Counted from the stretch's first letter, positions 32,957-43,627 are shown. The stretch: 64,000 bases of DNA from Palaemon carinicauda (GCF_036898095.1 NC_090751.1:89569883-89633882), one strand, 5' to 3'. Notes: generated by a model from the sequence alone, not told the origin. Made by a program: numbers and translations.

Positions 32957-33699
32957 CAGTAATACCTTAGTTTACAAGTAACTCAGAATACGAGCAAAAA
33001 TCTCCCTCTGTATTCACATTTTTGTGGAATAGTACTAAAGAGACTAGCACTCGACGAGCAGAGAAGTCACATAGTGTCCGTATGCCACCCATGCTGTGAT
33101 CACTTGATTTTTACACCATTTTGTTTCATCCTACCTCACAACCCCCCTACCCTGCTCAGAACTTGAACTCTTTCACTCGGCAAATATTTCTACCAGCATC
33201 ACACTGCATTATCTTGCAAGTGTTTAGGCCAAATTCTTTTGTAATGGTGTGACTGCATGTTCTTTATAGAATTGGGATTGATATTGCTCAAGTCAAGGTA
33301 ACTATAAAAAGTATACAGTATGCCTCAAGAATGGTCTTTAAAATTGTCAGAAAGGTAACCCTAGAGCTGCAATAAGAAATTTAACGAGAAATACACTCAG
33401 GTACACGTGTGGCAGCCCTTGAAAAAAAATGCACAATCGCACAAAGTCAATAATTTGTACAGTTCTCAAGAAAAATAAATTAAAGCAATTTATGCAGTGA
33501 AGGAGGTGCTTCCTTTGACAAAACAATGGCCACATGTTCTACATAATATTGAACTTGCTTCTCATATGTATTAATGAGAAGCAGTTAGCAGGAAACACAA
33601 TAACTGAGAACATCATTTGTGAAAATGCAAAGGTTTTGTATAATGACATTATGAAAAATGAGCCTGGTAGATCAACATACCAGTAAAAGGAATATGGTA

Positions 33700-34821
33700 T
33701 TCAAAAAGTCGTGGCTGCTTTGAAAGCTTCAAGGCAACCAACGCTAAGAGACTGCAAGTTCTGTTATCAAGGCGGCAGAGGCATTCATGTGCGAATTTAA
33801 GACTCGTGGATTCAGTCTTGCATGCCGTAACAAGTGTTCAACTGCAACGAGATCGAACTGTTCTGGAAGATACCCAGGAGGACATTTCAATACTGCAGAA
33901 GAGAAGGCAATTTCCAGTCACTAGCCCAGGAAAAAGAATAACCATGTTGTTCTGTGCTAGTGCCAGAGAGGGGATTGAAAATCAAACCTCTCCTGGTGTA
34001 CTGCTCAGAGAATCTATAAGCCTTTAAAAATTACAAGGTGCAGAATGTCATGTGGAGATTAAACAACAAGGCTTTGTTGTTCTGCATTTTATTTGTGGAA
34101 ATGGGGTAGTGAGGTTTTGGTCCTGAGGTATGGCATGGACAAGAATCCTTGAGCTTAAAGCCTTGTTGCTTATTGAATAGGCTATTGCTCATCCTCCAGC
34201 CATAAAGAAGATATAATGGACAAGTGATAACTTTTCAAGGTCAAGTTCCTGACCCTCAACACCAGCCGTTGAAGACAATCTAATGTATGACACAACTTTT
34301 TTTCAGTCTAGTTCCTGCTGCCCAACACAACAATTCTCCAACCCATGGATCAGTAGGTGATCTCTTACTTAAAAAAAACTACATGAAGGCAATTTCCAGT
34401 AATGTTTTGAGGTCACCAAAGGGACCAAGAGTTTTGGAAAGAATATTTTCACACCCCTTCAGGTGCCTCAAAATGATTGACAAAGCTGGAGAACAAGTTA
34501 CTTAGAGAGGCCAGAGCCTTCAATTCTGTATGGAGGAAACCATGGCCTGAATGCACTTTGCAGAACATAATTTTGAGGGATTCAAACCCTTGCAGGAATC
34601 GGTTTAACAATGAAATTGTATCCTTGGGCAAGACAATGTGGTTGGAGTTTGACAGGGTCATCAGCAATTTGCTTGAGGAACAGAGAGAGAGAGAGAGGAG
34701 CTGCTGTTGTAGTTGCATAAGGAGCAGTAACAAGAGGAAGTGGAGGAGATTTCACCTGAGAAGGAGAGACAATGTCAAACATCTCGCTTTGAGTGAAACA
34801 AGGGAAATGTTAAAAGTGTGA
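33700..34821 (+). pseudogene. Tigger/pogo transposase remnant (CENP-B-like, DDE_1 family)
   Basis: Cut-and-paste transposase. Recognisable blocks in order: KSRGCFESFKA (33708), the CENP-B-type DNA-binding motif; IKAAEAFMCEFKT (33767), in another frame; KRITMLFCASAREG (33943), the start of the catalytic core, where functional copies read R-V-T-V-L-L-C-A-N; ALLLIE followed by a stop (34162), where the family has a catalytic Asp-Asn; LPNTTILQPMDQ followed by TAG (34318); and ARAFNSVWRKPWPEC with a downstream Glu/Leu-rich C-terminus (34510-34700). The second catalytic Asp reads Glu here and the frame is broken repeatedly, so it is dead. The upstream HTH is not clear. Confidence 0.8.
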
Positions 34822-35218
34822 GAACCCCACACAATATTTTGGAAACTTACAGATAAGGCTTTGGCAGAGCAAGTAGCTAATTTATTTATGGACAATTGAA
34901 TGTCCTATTTCCATACTACTATAAGATAAGACAAAAACAGTCTTCTCAAGATAGGTTCCTTGCAAAGATTTGAACGGGTGTTAAAAGAAAAAAGAAAAAC
35001 GCCACGTTACCAAAAAGTAAATAGAGTGATTATGTTAGCCACTGCTGTTCAAAAGAGGATTCCCAATTCTGGATATTTCACAAGTTCTCATGGAAGGAGA
35101 TTCTCCAAGCAGTGATAACCTCCCCATATCCTCAACCTTTCCTGCTCGCCAGCTACAAATTAAACATGACAAATTCGGAGATATTTTGTATTTTTCCTAA
35201 CCATACAAACCTTAGCTA

Positions 35219-35370
35219 TTTACATTGGGTTTACTTTTGGCGTAGCTGAAATTGACGAGCCAATAGAATTTTAACGAGGGTTAACTACCCCCGCGCTAGT
35301 TAGCAAGGGGGTAGGGGAAGGGGTAGCTTGCTACCCCTCCCCCCACACACCGGTGAGTTGTCTCACTTCA
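35219..35370 (+). repeat. E4 inverted terminal repeat (3' side of the element)
   Basis: Includes CGAGGGTTAACTACCCC and GTAGCTTGCTACCCC; inverted at 42908-43065. Confidence 0.9.
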
Positions 35371-35401
35371 CTTAGAGGTAAGACTTGTCTTGGGGGACAG
35401 G

Positions 35402-35522
35402 GCTGGCGGGCAAATATGTGTAAATAGCTAAGGTTTGTATGGTTAGGAAAAATACAAATTATCTCCGAATTTGTCATTTGTTCCGTAACCGAAATACAAA
35501 CCACGCTATTTACATTGGGTGA
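35402..35522 (-). repeat. E4 internal complementary region
   Basis: AAATAGCTAAGGTTTGTATG to CTCCGAATTTGTCAT mirrors the 35166 end; TTGTTCCGTAACCGAAATAC to ATTTACATTGGG mirrors the 43089 end. The halves meet near 35468. Confidence 0.88.
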
Positions 35523-35997
35523 CTTACCCCTTAGGAAGGGTGGAAAGTCCCCAGCCTTACTGGCTTTGGCTTTACCCGGGGACTCAAGACTCCGAGTGAG
35601 TAGCACTCGAGAAAAGGAGTCCCTGCGCCTCACAAGTTCCTTGCTCCGCAAGGAACGTGTGACCTACATAAGTTGTGTGTGGAGGAATAGAGAGTGACTC
35701 GTCTTAGGAAGTTGACCTGGAGTCCTTTAGATAGGAATCTAGGCTAGGACGTTCCCAATACCACCTTGTCAGGATATGGGGGACGCGACAGTATTAATTT
35801 AATACTAGGAACACAAGGGAGCATGGTTTACCTGCAGAGGTTGAGGTCAGCTATGAGGAGACCAGGATGCTGCTTTCCCCAAGAGAGGGGAGGATGAAGA
35901 AAGAAGTAAGGGCCAGACATACTCTTTCATTCACACAGACTAAAACTGGGTAACAACGCCCTCAACCTTCTGCTACTTGTCCATTAAGAGCCTGAGG

Positions 35998-37449
35998 TTA
36001 CACCAGCTGTTGTGCAGCCACCACAGGGCCGATAGAAAAGGTATCGAGGCTCCTGTGGGTCACGTCCTGCAGGTAGTGGGCTGTGAAGGTCGTTTGAAGC
36101 TTCCAGACCCCAGCTTGTAGCACCTGCGTCACAGAGAAGTTTCTCTTGAAGGCCAGGGACGTAGCGATGCCCCTGACGTCATGTGCCCTAGGGCGACGTG
36201 ACGGAGGAGGGTCAGGATTCAAGGCGTGGTGGATGACCCTTCGAATCCAAGCCGAGATGGTGTTCTTGGTGACCCTCCTCTTCGTCCTGCCTGTGCTAAC
36301 AAACAACGCTTGGACGCGGGGACGAACTGCAGCTGTCCTCTTGAAGTAACGCCTCAGACTCCTCACTGGGCATAATAGCTGATGGTCTGGGTCACTTGTT
36401 ACAGAACGAAGACTCGTGACCCTGAAGGAGTCACACCGTGGGTCCGGCACTCCAGGGTTCTGAGTCTTGGCAAAAAACTCAGGGACGAACCTGAACGTTA
36501 CCTCCACCCATCCCCTTGAATGGGCGATGTCGTACGAGAGACCATGAAGTTCACTAACTCGTTTGGCAGAGGCCAACGCGAGTAGGAAAGCCGTCTTCCA
36601 AGTCAGGTGGCGATCAGAGGCCTGGCGTAATGGTTCGAAGGGAGGTCTCTTAAGAGTCCTGAGAACCCGAACCACATTCCATAGAGGAGGTCTCACTTCC
36701 GACTGAGGGCAGGTAAGCTCATAGCTACGTATGAGTAGAGTGAGTTCTAGCGAGGAAGAAATGTCCACTCCTTTCAGCCTAAAAGCCAGGCTTAAGGCTG
36801 AGCGATAGCCTTTCACCGGCGAGACCGAAAGCCGCATTTCCTCCCGCAAATAAACGAGAAACTCCGCTATTGCTGGAATAGTGGCATTGAGGGGAGAGAT
36901 ACCCCTCCCACGACACCAACCACAGAAGACTCTCCACTTCGCCTGGTAGACTCCTGCAGAGGACTTTCGCAGGTGACGAGACATTCTCTCCGCAACTTGT
37001 TGCGAAAAGCCTCTCTCCGTGAGGAGACGCTGGATAGTCTCCAGGCGTGAAGCCGAAGCGAGGCTACAGCTTTGTGGAAGATGTTGCAATGTGGTTATCT
37101 GAGTAGCTCGTGTCGTGGGGGAAGCTCTCTCGGAAGCTCCATCAGGAGCTGCAGAAGGTCCGGAAACCATTTCGCGTGATGCCATAGTGGAGCTATCAGG
37201 GTCATAGACAAGTTGACCGATAGTCTGGTCCTGTTGAGCACCCTTCTCATCAGACCAAACGGTGGGAAGGCGTACACGTCGATGTTGTCCCACCGTTGTT
37301 GGAAAGCATCTTGCCAGAGAGCCTTGGGGTCCGGGACTGGGGAGCAGTACAGGGGTAGCTTGAAATTCAAGGCTGTCGCGAACAGATCCACTGTCGGGGA
37401 ACCCCACAAAGTCAGGACTTTGTTGGCTATCTGAGGATCCAAAGACCAC
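35998..37449 (-). CDS. E4 tyrosine recombinase, open reading frame of 483 residues
   Basis: Site-specific recombinase that would integrate the circular DNA copy. Residues 1-130 are low-complexity and encoded in the -1 frame over the methyltransferase-like region. SRLETIQRLLTERGFS (about 135) starts the core-binding domain with VYQAKWRVFCGWC and IAEFLVYLREEMRL. The catalytic domain has Arg in LASAKRVSELHGL, then FFAKTQNPGVPDP, CPVRSLRRYFKRTAA, NTISAWIRRVI, the H-x-x-R box AHDVRGI, and FTAHYLQD with the Tyr nucleophile. All four key residues are present. The ORF ends in IGPVVAAQQLV and TAA-type stop at 35998. Length and layout match functional DIRS recombinases, the only ORF here without a lesion; whether it is expressed is unknown. 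Confidence 0.85.
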   Translation of the reverse strand: MVFGSSDSQQSPDFVGFPDSGSVRDSLEFQATPVLLPSPGPQGSLARCFPTTVGQHRRVRLPTVWSDEKGAQQDQTIGQLVYDPDSSTMASREMVSGPSAAPDGASERASPTTRATQITTLQHLPQSCSLASASRLETIQRLLTERGFSQQVAERMSRHLRKSSAGVYQAKWRVFCGWCRGRGISPLNATIPAIAEFLVYLREEMRLSVSPVKGYRSALSLAFRLKGVDISSSLELTLLIRSYELTCPQSEVRPPLWNVVRVLRTLKRPPFEPLRQASDRHLTWKTAFLLALASAKRVSELHGLSYDIAHSRGWVEVTFRFVPEFFAKTQNPGVPDPRCDSFRVTSLRSVTSDPDHQLLCPVRSLRRYFKRTAAVRPRVQALFVSTGRTKRRVTKNTISAWIRRVIHHALNPDPPPSRRPRAHDVRGIATSLAFKRNFSVTQVLQAGVWKLQTTFTAHYLQDVTHRSLDTFSIGPVVAAQQLV

Positions 37450-38937
37450 TCGTTACTCACTATCTGCGAAACCCTGCTCAGACTGTCGGCGAGCACATTC
37501 CTCTTGCCAGGAATGAAGCGAGCTGATAGTGTTATCGAGTGAACTTCGGTCCACCTCGGAATCTCTACTGCAAGATGGGATAGCTGTTGTGAAAAAGTAA
37601 CTCCCTGCTTGTTGATATAAGCCACTACCGTGGTGTTGTCGCTCATCACCACCACGGAGTTGCCCGCCAGGGTCCGTTGGAAATGCTGAAGAGCCAGGAA
37701 TACGGCCTTCATCTCTAGCAGGTTGACGTGCAGGTACTTTTCTAATTCTGACCAAAGGCCTGAGGTCTTCTGGTTCAGAATGTGGGCCCCCCCCTTCTTT
37801 TGACGCGTCCGAGAACAGCGTCAATTCCGGGGAAAGGACGAGAAGATCCACTCCCTTTCGCAGGTTCTCGTCGATCAGCCACCACCGCAGGTCCGCCTGT
37901 TCCGAGGGTCCTATTGGGACCAGAAAGTCCGGGGAATCGGATCCTTGACTACACCGGGACTTGAGCCGCCATTGCAGGGATCTCATCCTGAGATGGCCGT
38001 TCAGAACCAGACGGGCAAGGGAGGCTAGGTGACCTAAAAGACGCAACCACGATTGGGCTGGAAGCTCTTCCCGCCTGAGGAAGGGTTCTGCCACCCTCCT
38101 CAGCCTTGCTATCCTGTCGTCTGATGGAAAGGCTTTGTGGAGATTGGTGTCTAATAACATGCCTAGATGAACCAGTCGCTGGGACGGCTGCAGAGAGGAC
38201 TTCTCGAGATTTACCATGATCCCCAGATCTTGGCAAAGTCCCAGAAGCCTGTCTCGGTGCCGAAGAAGGGTCGACTCCGAGTCTGCCAGGATCAGCCAGT
38301 CGTCCAGATATCGAAGGAGACGGATGCCGTTCCTGTGCGCCCATGACGAAATCAGGGTAAAAACACTGGTGAACACCTAAGGTGCTGTGGAGAGACTGAA
38401 GCACAGCACCTTGAACTGGTAGGTCTTGCTGTCTAGGCTGAATCTCAAGTACTTCCTGGAAGACGGATGGATTGGGATCTGGAAGTACGCGTCCTTCAGA
38501 TCCAGTGTACACATGAAGTCTTGTGGTCTCACTGCAAGTCTGACCGTGTCCGGTGTCTCCATGCTGAACGGAGTTTGCTTGACAAACTTGTTTAAAGCCG
38601 AGAGGTCGATGACGGGTCTCCAGCCTCCAGACGCCTTCTTTACAAGAAAGAGTAGACTGAAGAAGCCTGGGGAGCCGTCGACGACCTCCTGGAGAGCATA
38701 CTTCTTGAGCATGGTCTCGACTTCTGCCCGAAGGGCTAGCCCCTTTGCTGATCCCATGGCATAGGAGCTCAACGACACCGGATTCGCTGTCAGGGGAGGT
38801 TGAGATGTCGTGAATGGGACGCGATAACCTTGGCCGATCACGGAGACCGTCCAAGAATCGGCCCCATGTTGCTGCCACCTGTGCTCGCAACTTTGTAGGC
38901 ATCCCCCCCACAGGTGGACACGCGGGGGGACTGCCAC
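37095..38937 (-). pseudogene. E4 reverse transcriptase / RNase H / methyltransferase-like polyprotein
   Basis: From 38937: VGGCLQ-like N-terminus (LWGGCLQSCEHRWQQHGADS), GWRPVIDLSALNKFV, motif A TLDLKDAYFQIPIHPSSRK, FSLSTAP, catalytic YLDDWLI (about 38305), SDASKEG, DNTTVVAYINKQGV, SARFIPGKRNVLADSLS, then DLFATALNFKLPLY (37390) and IDVYAFPPFGLM. Polymerase Asp residues are intact. Lesions: TAG at 38377-38379 in STAP-x-VFT, where E2 has Gln (one C-to-T change), and a frameshift at the homopolymer near 37788-37795 in the DASKEGWG motif. Apart from these the frame is open. The end overlaps the recombinase ORF by 355 bases. Confidence 0.85.
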
Positions 38938-39011
38938 TCCTAGCGTTTACGGCCACGGCCGCTCCCTCTAGGAGTTTTGCCTCCCCTGGAGGACTTACCG
39001 CCCCTCTTGTC

Positions 39012-42000
39012 CTAGACAGGAAAGGGCTGGGGCTTAGACACCATTTTCTTAGCTGCTGGCGCCTGCTTCGGTGTCCTGCGAGGCTGCTGCTGATGTTGCT
39101 GCGGAGCTGGAGGCTTGTAGGGCTGAGATGCGAGGGCCCTTTGGAAGAGAGAGTCTTGGCTAGACTTCCTCCACCTCTCAGCTGTGCGTTCCATGTCCTT
39201 GGGCTCAAACAAACTTCCCCCAAGGATGGAGGAGTGTCTGAGCCTGCAGACATCCATGGCGGGGAACTTCAGGTGGATCTTCTCGGTCACCGCATCACGA
39301 CGCTTCAAGACCGAGTTGACCCACAGGTTGGTAACCTGGTGGGCCAAAAACTCGATGGAGCGAGTGCCCGAGAGGAGGAAGGTCTCCAGGGCCTTCCTAT
39401 TGCTCTCCTTAGACAAATCCTCAGAGCGCAATAGGATGCCCAGAGAACCCAGCCAGACATCCAGCCACGAAGTGGCCTGCATGGCGCACTTCGCGACCTT
39501 CTACTGGCTCAGGATCTCTGACGCCGAGAATGTCAACTGCTGGGCGGAGAGCTTCTCAAGCGGAACTCCCCTAGTAAGCTCTTCCACCGAATGGTGGAGG
39601 GGAAGAGCAAGGCTGGATTCCCCTATGATCTCAAAGTACCTCCTCTGCTGTAAACGAGGAGGTGGGAGGAGTTTGTTCCTGGCAGAGGAACGACTGGAGG
39701 AGGTGAGGTCTGAGAGCTGAGCGTCGACCCTGTCTCTGGCACTCTTCACCCCCTGGGACCAGGGCAGAGCCGCGCTGGCCTTTCGGGGCTTCTGAGTTCC
39801 ATAGACCTGGTCCAGGACCGTGTCCTTGCCTTCGCGAGGGGCGATCTCCGTGTCCTTGAACCTGTTAAGCTGCCTCATTAGGCTCAAGACCTGCCAAAAG
39901 GCATGCTCAGACTCTTACTGCTCTCCTCCCTGCGGACCGGCAGCTAAGTCTCCTGTCCCCAGAGGCTCTTCCTGGGGAGACACATGGACGTTCTCCCGGG
40001 GTCTGGCTGGTTCCTGACGAATTCGCGAAGAAGACTTCGGAACTGTCTTGGAGTCCTTGGGTTCCCTCCTGGGCGGGATACAAGACTCCAGCAAAGAGAT
40101 CTGGAAGGTGCCTTCCACGCGAGTCGGTTCTCCTCCACGAGGAGGGGACTCCCCCCTTGGTGCCGAGGGAGAGACCCCCGCCTCGCCGGACTCTCCTGAA
40201 GACGGAAAAGCCTCGTCTACAGAAGGAGAACACGACTGCGAAGGGGATGGAGCCTTCCTGAAGGACCTCTTAGGAACCAACTTCTCCCTGGGAGAAGTCA
40301 CCACGAAGTCCACTCCTCTCTTTCTCTTCAGCGGGGGGAGTCTGTCCTTGGCTTGAGTCCGAGATCGGCGAGTGCTGACCTCATAACCTGCACTACCGCT
40401 CTCATCAAAGGACCAAACCAAGACTGACGAGATACGGACGCAGTGTCCGTAATTCCCGCTGGAGGGAAGGGGATCTCCTGACCTTTCGGAGTGGACGCAA
40501 CTGGGCCTACCTGCAAAGAAGAAAGGGAAGAATGTTGCCTTGACCTCTCCGACGATTCTTCCTGGTCCTGAGAGAGAAACCTGCGCTTGCGCGGAGGCGA
40601 TCCTGACTGCGATCTGGAAGCACGCGTACCTGCTGCCGCCACGAGCTGCGGAACCCGGCGAGAACGGGGGTCGCGCTGGGGCTCGCGCGGAGGAGGATCT
40701 AATGAATCGCGCGCGGGGGGCTGCTGGAGCGCGGGCGCGTAGTCGTGCGGAGATAAACGCTCACGAGAGCGATCGCGCGGAGATGAACGCACGCGGGCGA
40801 GCGGGCACGTTGGCGTGCTGGCGAGTGAACACGTTGGCGCGAGGGCGAGGGAACGTGCGGGCGCACAGGCGATATCTGTAACTCAGGAGAAAGGCAAGGC
40901 GCAGGAGATCGATGGTGTCCTGGAGATCTGTGGCGCGTGGGCGAGCGATAGCGCGTGGGCGAGCGATGGCGCGTTGGCGAGCGATGGCGCGTAGAACGCG
41001 CAGGCGAACGACCGCGTGTGGGCGAGATGGCCGTAGGAGACCTATGTCGATCAAGGTCCAGGTGGCGCTGACGCGTAGGAGAGCGCTTGCGCGCAGGCGA
41101 AAGATCGCGCGGGCGCTCAGGAGATCGCCGAAGCTCTGGAGAACGCTGACGCGCTGGAGATCGCTGACGCGCAGGAAATCGTTGGCGCGTAGGATGTCGA
41201 CGCGTAGACTGCTGCGCAGGATCAGGAGGCGCGACGCGCAAAGGCGAATGCTCGCGAATGGGCTCAGGATGAGAAGGCGCGTGTGCGCGCCTCTAGAAGT
41301 GCGCGCAGGAGACTGTGCGCGCTGCTGTGCAGATGAAGGAGGACGAGCAGGAACGCATGGGCGAGGAGGAGTCAGGTCCTTGCCCACGTCCAGATCCGGA
41401 GATCTAAGGCGCGTGGGCGAGCGTTGGCGCGCAGGGCGTGTGGGCGAGCGTTGGTGCGTATCAGGAACAGGATGCGCAGGTGCGATCTTGTACGCTCAGG
41501 AGACCGCTGACGCGCTGGGCGCACAACAGGAACAGGAGGTCCTCGACTGTCGACAGGAGAGCGCTGGCGAGCAGAAGGGCGCTGACGATCAGGAGAGCGC
41601 TGGCGCACAGGAGAGCGCTGGCGAGCAGGAGCGCGCTGGCGAGGTGAGTCAGGAGACTGCAAAGCTGGAGAGCGCTTACGTGCTACTATGCGTGAACGCG
41701 CAGGAGGGCGCGCAAGGGAAGCCCCCCACACCGTGGGAGACATCCCTTTGCCCCGAAGGGACCGATGCCCGTCGGCTGACGAGGTCAGAAGCCTGCTGCA
41801 CATCTGCGCCGGAGGTGGAAGGTCTGGTAGGCGTAGGAGATCGGAGGTCCAAGGACATGGCTGCTACAGTCTGCTCCCGACGAGGAGAATCCTCATCAGA
41901 GGACGGAGGCGGCGAAGACTCGAAGAGGCGCCTCTTGACTCCCTTATAGGGAGACGGGAGGCCCCTGCGACGAAGAGGACGACGAGCCATACGGCGAAGG

Positions 42001-42780
42001 CGGCCACGAGGGAGGTCATCAGGATCGTCGGTCCTCCTTAGAGGAGTCTCAGTCAGTGCGTTCCCCCGAGGGGGAGACGTACCTGCCGGAGAGACCGTGG
42101 GACCCACTTTCCCCTTCGAAGGATGTTCGGAAGGGGGAGGAGAGCCTTCAGCAACGTCCGCAACATCAGGAACAGCAGAGGTTTGACCAGACCCGTCGGA
42201 AGCCTCTGCCACCACAACATCGACAATAGACAGAGGGTCTACCTCTGCTATCACCGGCGACTGCTTGACAGCGGCCCCCAACTGGATAAGGTCAAACAGG
42301 GCTTCCTTGGAGGGCAAGCCCTTAAGCCCCAAGGAAGTCCAAAGCTGAAAGAGATCATCATTAGAGACAGAGTTATGGTCATCAACGTTAGAATCAAAAT
42401 CCTCTCCCGGGGGAGGAAGGATTATGGGAGGTGACGCCCTCTCCCGCACCCCGAGATTGGGAAACAGAACAAGGGTCTACGCTACCACTTGGCGGCCGAG
42501 TGGGAGCTTCGGAGGAGGTTTGGGCGGCGGAAGAAGAGTCCCTGGAGCCTTCCTCCTTCAAGGCAACCCTTGAAGGAGAAAGGTCTCTCTTGGACTTCTT
42601 CTTACGCCGGCGGGCAAACCTCTCCCACTGGGAGGTAGACCACAACCTGCACTCACTGTACGTTACTTCCTTGTCACACCGTTGGCCTCGACACTGCGGG
42701 CAAAGGGTGTGGGGATCAGTTTCGACCGCCGACATGAAGGTACCGCAGGGGCGGCCGGCGAGTCCAGGGCACTTGCGCAT
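39012..42780 (-). pseudogene. E4 ORF1, gag-like protein with Cys module and RS-hexapeptide repeats
   Basis: Begins at ATG 42780 with the Cys/His module (RKCPGLAGRPCGTF, DPHTLCPQCRGQRC, ECRLWSTSQW), then a basic KKKSKRD. Frameshifts divide the rest into open blocks: 42449-41676 acidic/Ser-rich; 41803-41372 and 41241-40699 made of a degenerate RS hexapeptide repeat (RHRSPT, RQRSPA and variants, about 50 units); 40792-40328 and 40421-39915 Ser/Pro-rich; 39887-39501 and 39482-39012 helical gag-like domain (VLKRRDAVTEKIH, LALPLHHSVEELT) with a Gln/Pro/Lys-rich tail. The Ns and Cs arrangement parallels E2. Total about 1,200 residues, large for DIRS ORF1. The repeat DNA is a GC-rich minisatellite, the likely cause of its many frameshifts. 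Confidence 0.72.
40700..41700 (-). repeat. Coding minisatellite in E4 ORF1
   Basis: Degenerate units of about 18 bases with core GAGCGCTGGCGAGCAGGAG / GAGCGATGGCGCGTTGGC on the plus strand, encoding R-x-R-S-P-x on the minus strand. Most open frames on the plus strand here (for instance 40912-41949) are shadows of it. Confidence 0.8.
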
Positions 42781-42907
42781 GATGAAAATAAAAAGGGCGA
42801 GGCCAACTTCCAAGCACACAGCTGAGGAAAAGCAAAAGAAAAGATTAAGGCTGTCAATAGCGAGGACAATAGACAGACACGTCTGCACATCGTCCGAGCC
42901 AAAAATG

Positions 42908-43065
42908 AAGTGAGACAACTCACCGGTGTGTGGGGGGGGAGGGGTAGCAAGCTACCCCTTCTCCTACCCCCTTGTTAACTAGCGCAGGGGTAGTTAACCC
43001 TCGTTAAAATTCTATTAGCTCGTCAATTTCAGCTGAGCCGAAAGTAAACCCAATGTAAATAGCGT
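42908..43065 (-). repeat. E4 inverted terminal repeat (5' side of the element)
   Basis: Inverted partner of 35219-35370. Confidence 0.9.
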
Positions 43066-43329
43066 GGTTTGTATTTTGGTTACGGAACATAAATAATTTA
43101 TTGTGAATTATTAATTTCTGATAGGGGTTGTAATTTGCTCTGAATAATACTACAAAGCTTTTAAAATTAGAGCATGTTTACTTATGGGGATATGAGGAAA
43201 GTATTGAGTAAACTCCCTTTATTTTTTATAGGAAAAATTGTTTTGGGGCCTGAATGGATTAAACTCGTAAACTGAGGTACCACTGTAATATGATATTTTA
43301 ATTATAAAATAAATTTTTGAATATACTTA

Positions 43330-43480
43330 CCCGGTGAATATATAATAGCTGCAACTCTGCGGCTCGACAGAAAACACACTAAAAAAACTCGCGAGCGATC
43401 GCTATGAAGGTTGCGGGTGTGCCCACCAGCGCCAACTGTCGGCCAGATACCACTCTTGTATGTAAACAAAACCTTCAATT
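43330..43480 (+). repeat. E5 inverted terminal repeat (3' side)
   Basis: Starts AATATACTTACCCGGTGAAT and includes TGCGGCTCGACAGAAAACAC. Partner at 49640-49770, nearly identical. Confidence 0.9.
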
Positions 43481-43531
43481 CTTCTCGTCCCGCTGCGTCT
43501 CTATTGGGGAGGAAGGGAGGGTCATTTAATT

Positions 43532-43627
43532 TATATATTCACCGGGTAAGTATATTCAAAAATTTATTTTATAATTAAAATATCATTTTTAAATATTTAA
43601 CTTAGCCGGTGAATATATAATAGCTGA
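43532..43627 (-). repeat. E5 internal complementary region
   Basis: TATTCACCGGGTAAGTATAT to TAAAATATCAT mirrors the 43290 end; TTTTAAATATTTAACTTAGC to ATATAATAGCTG mirrors the 49810 end. The junction is near 43585. Confidence 0.9.

Larger units (their letters stand above)
35166..43089 (-). mobile_element. DIRS element E4, largely intact, same family as E1
   Basis: 7.9-kb minus-strand DIRS element inserted in the Tigger element. Ends: ATGACAAATTCGGAGATA at 35166 and GGTTACGGAACA ending at 43089 (plus-strand reading). Inverted arms 35219-35370 and 42908-43065; internal complementary region 35402-35522. Minus-strand order: ORF1, reverse transcriptase/RNase H/methyltransferase-like, tyrosine recombinase. 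Its recombinase ORF is fully open; the other two ORFs carry lesions. Confidence 0.92.
32957..43285 (+). mobile_element. pogo/Tigger-like DNA transposon, split by DIRS element E4
   Basis: Left terminus CAGTAATACCTTAGTTTACA at 32957 and right terminus whose reverse complement is CAGTGGTACCTCAGTTTACG, ending at 43285, form inverted repeats; each is flanked by TA (32955-32956 and 43286-43287), the target duplication of the Tc1/mariner/pogo group. Removing E4 (35166-43089) leaves about 2.4 kb, the normal size of a Tigger. The interior left of E4 encodes a decayed pogo-type transposase. The right arm after E4 (43090-43285) is non-coding. Confidence 0.85.

Noticed and set aside
35998..37449. Phage integrase or prophage
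   Set aside because: The recombinase is followed by an internal complementary region and preceded by reverse transcriptase and RNase H, the DIRS arrangement; no phage genes, and the rest of the window is eukaryotic.
40700..41700. CRISPR-like array
   Set aside because: Units are directly adjacent without unique spacers, degenerate, and encode R-x-R-S-P in frame; the host is an animal.
40912..41949. 345-codon plus-strand Arg-rich ORF
   Set aside because: Antisense shadow of the E4 ORF1 minisatellite; open only because of GC-rich repeats.
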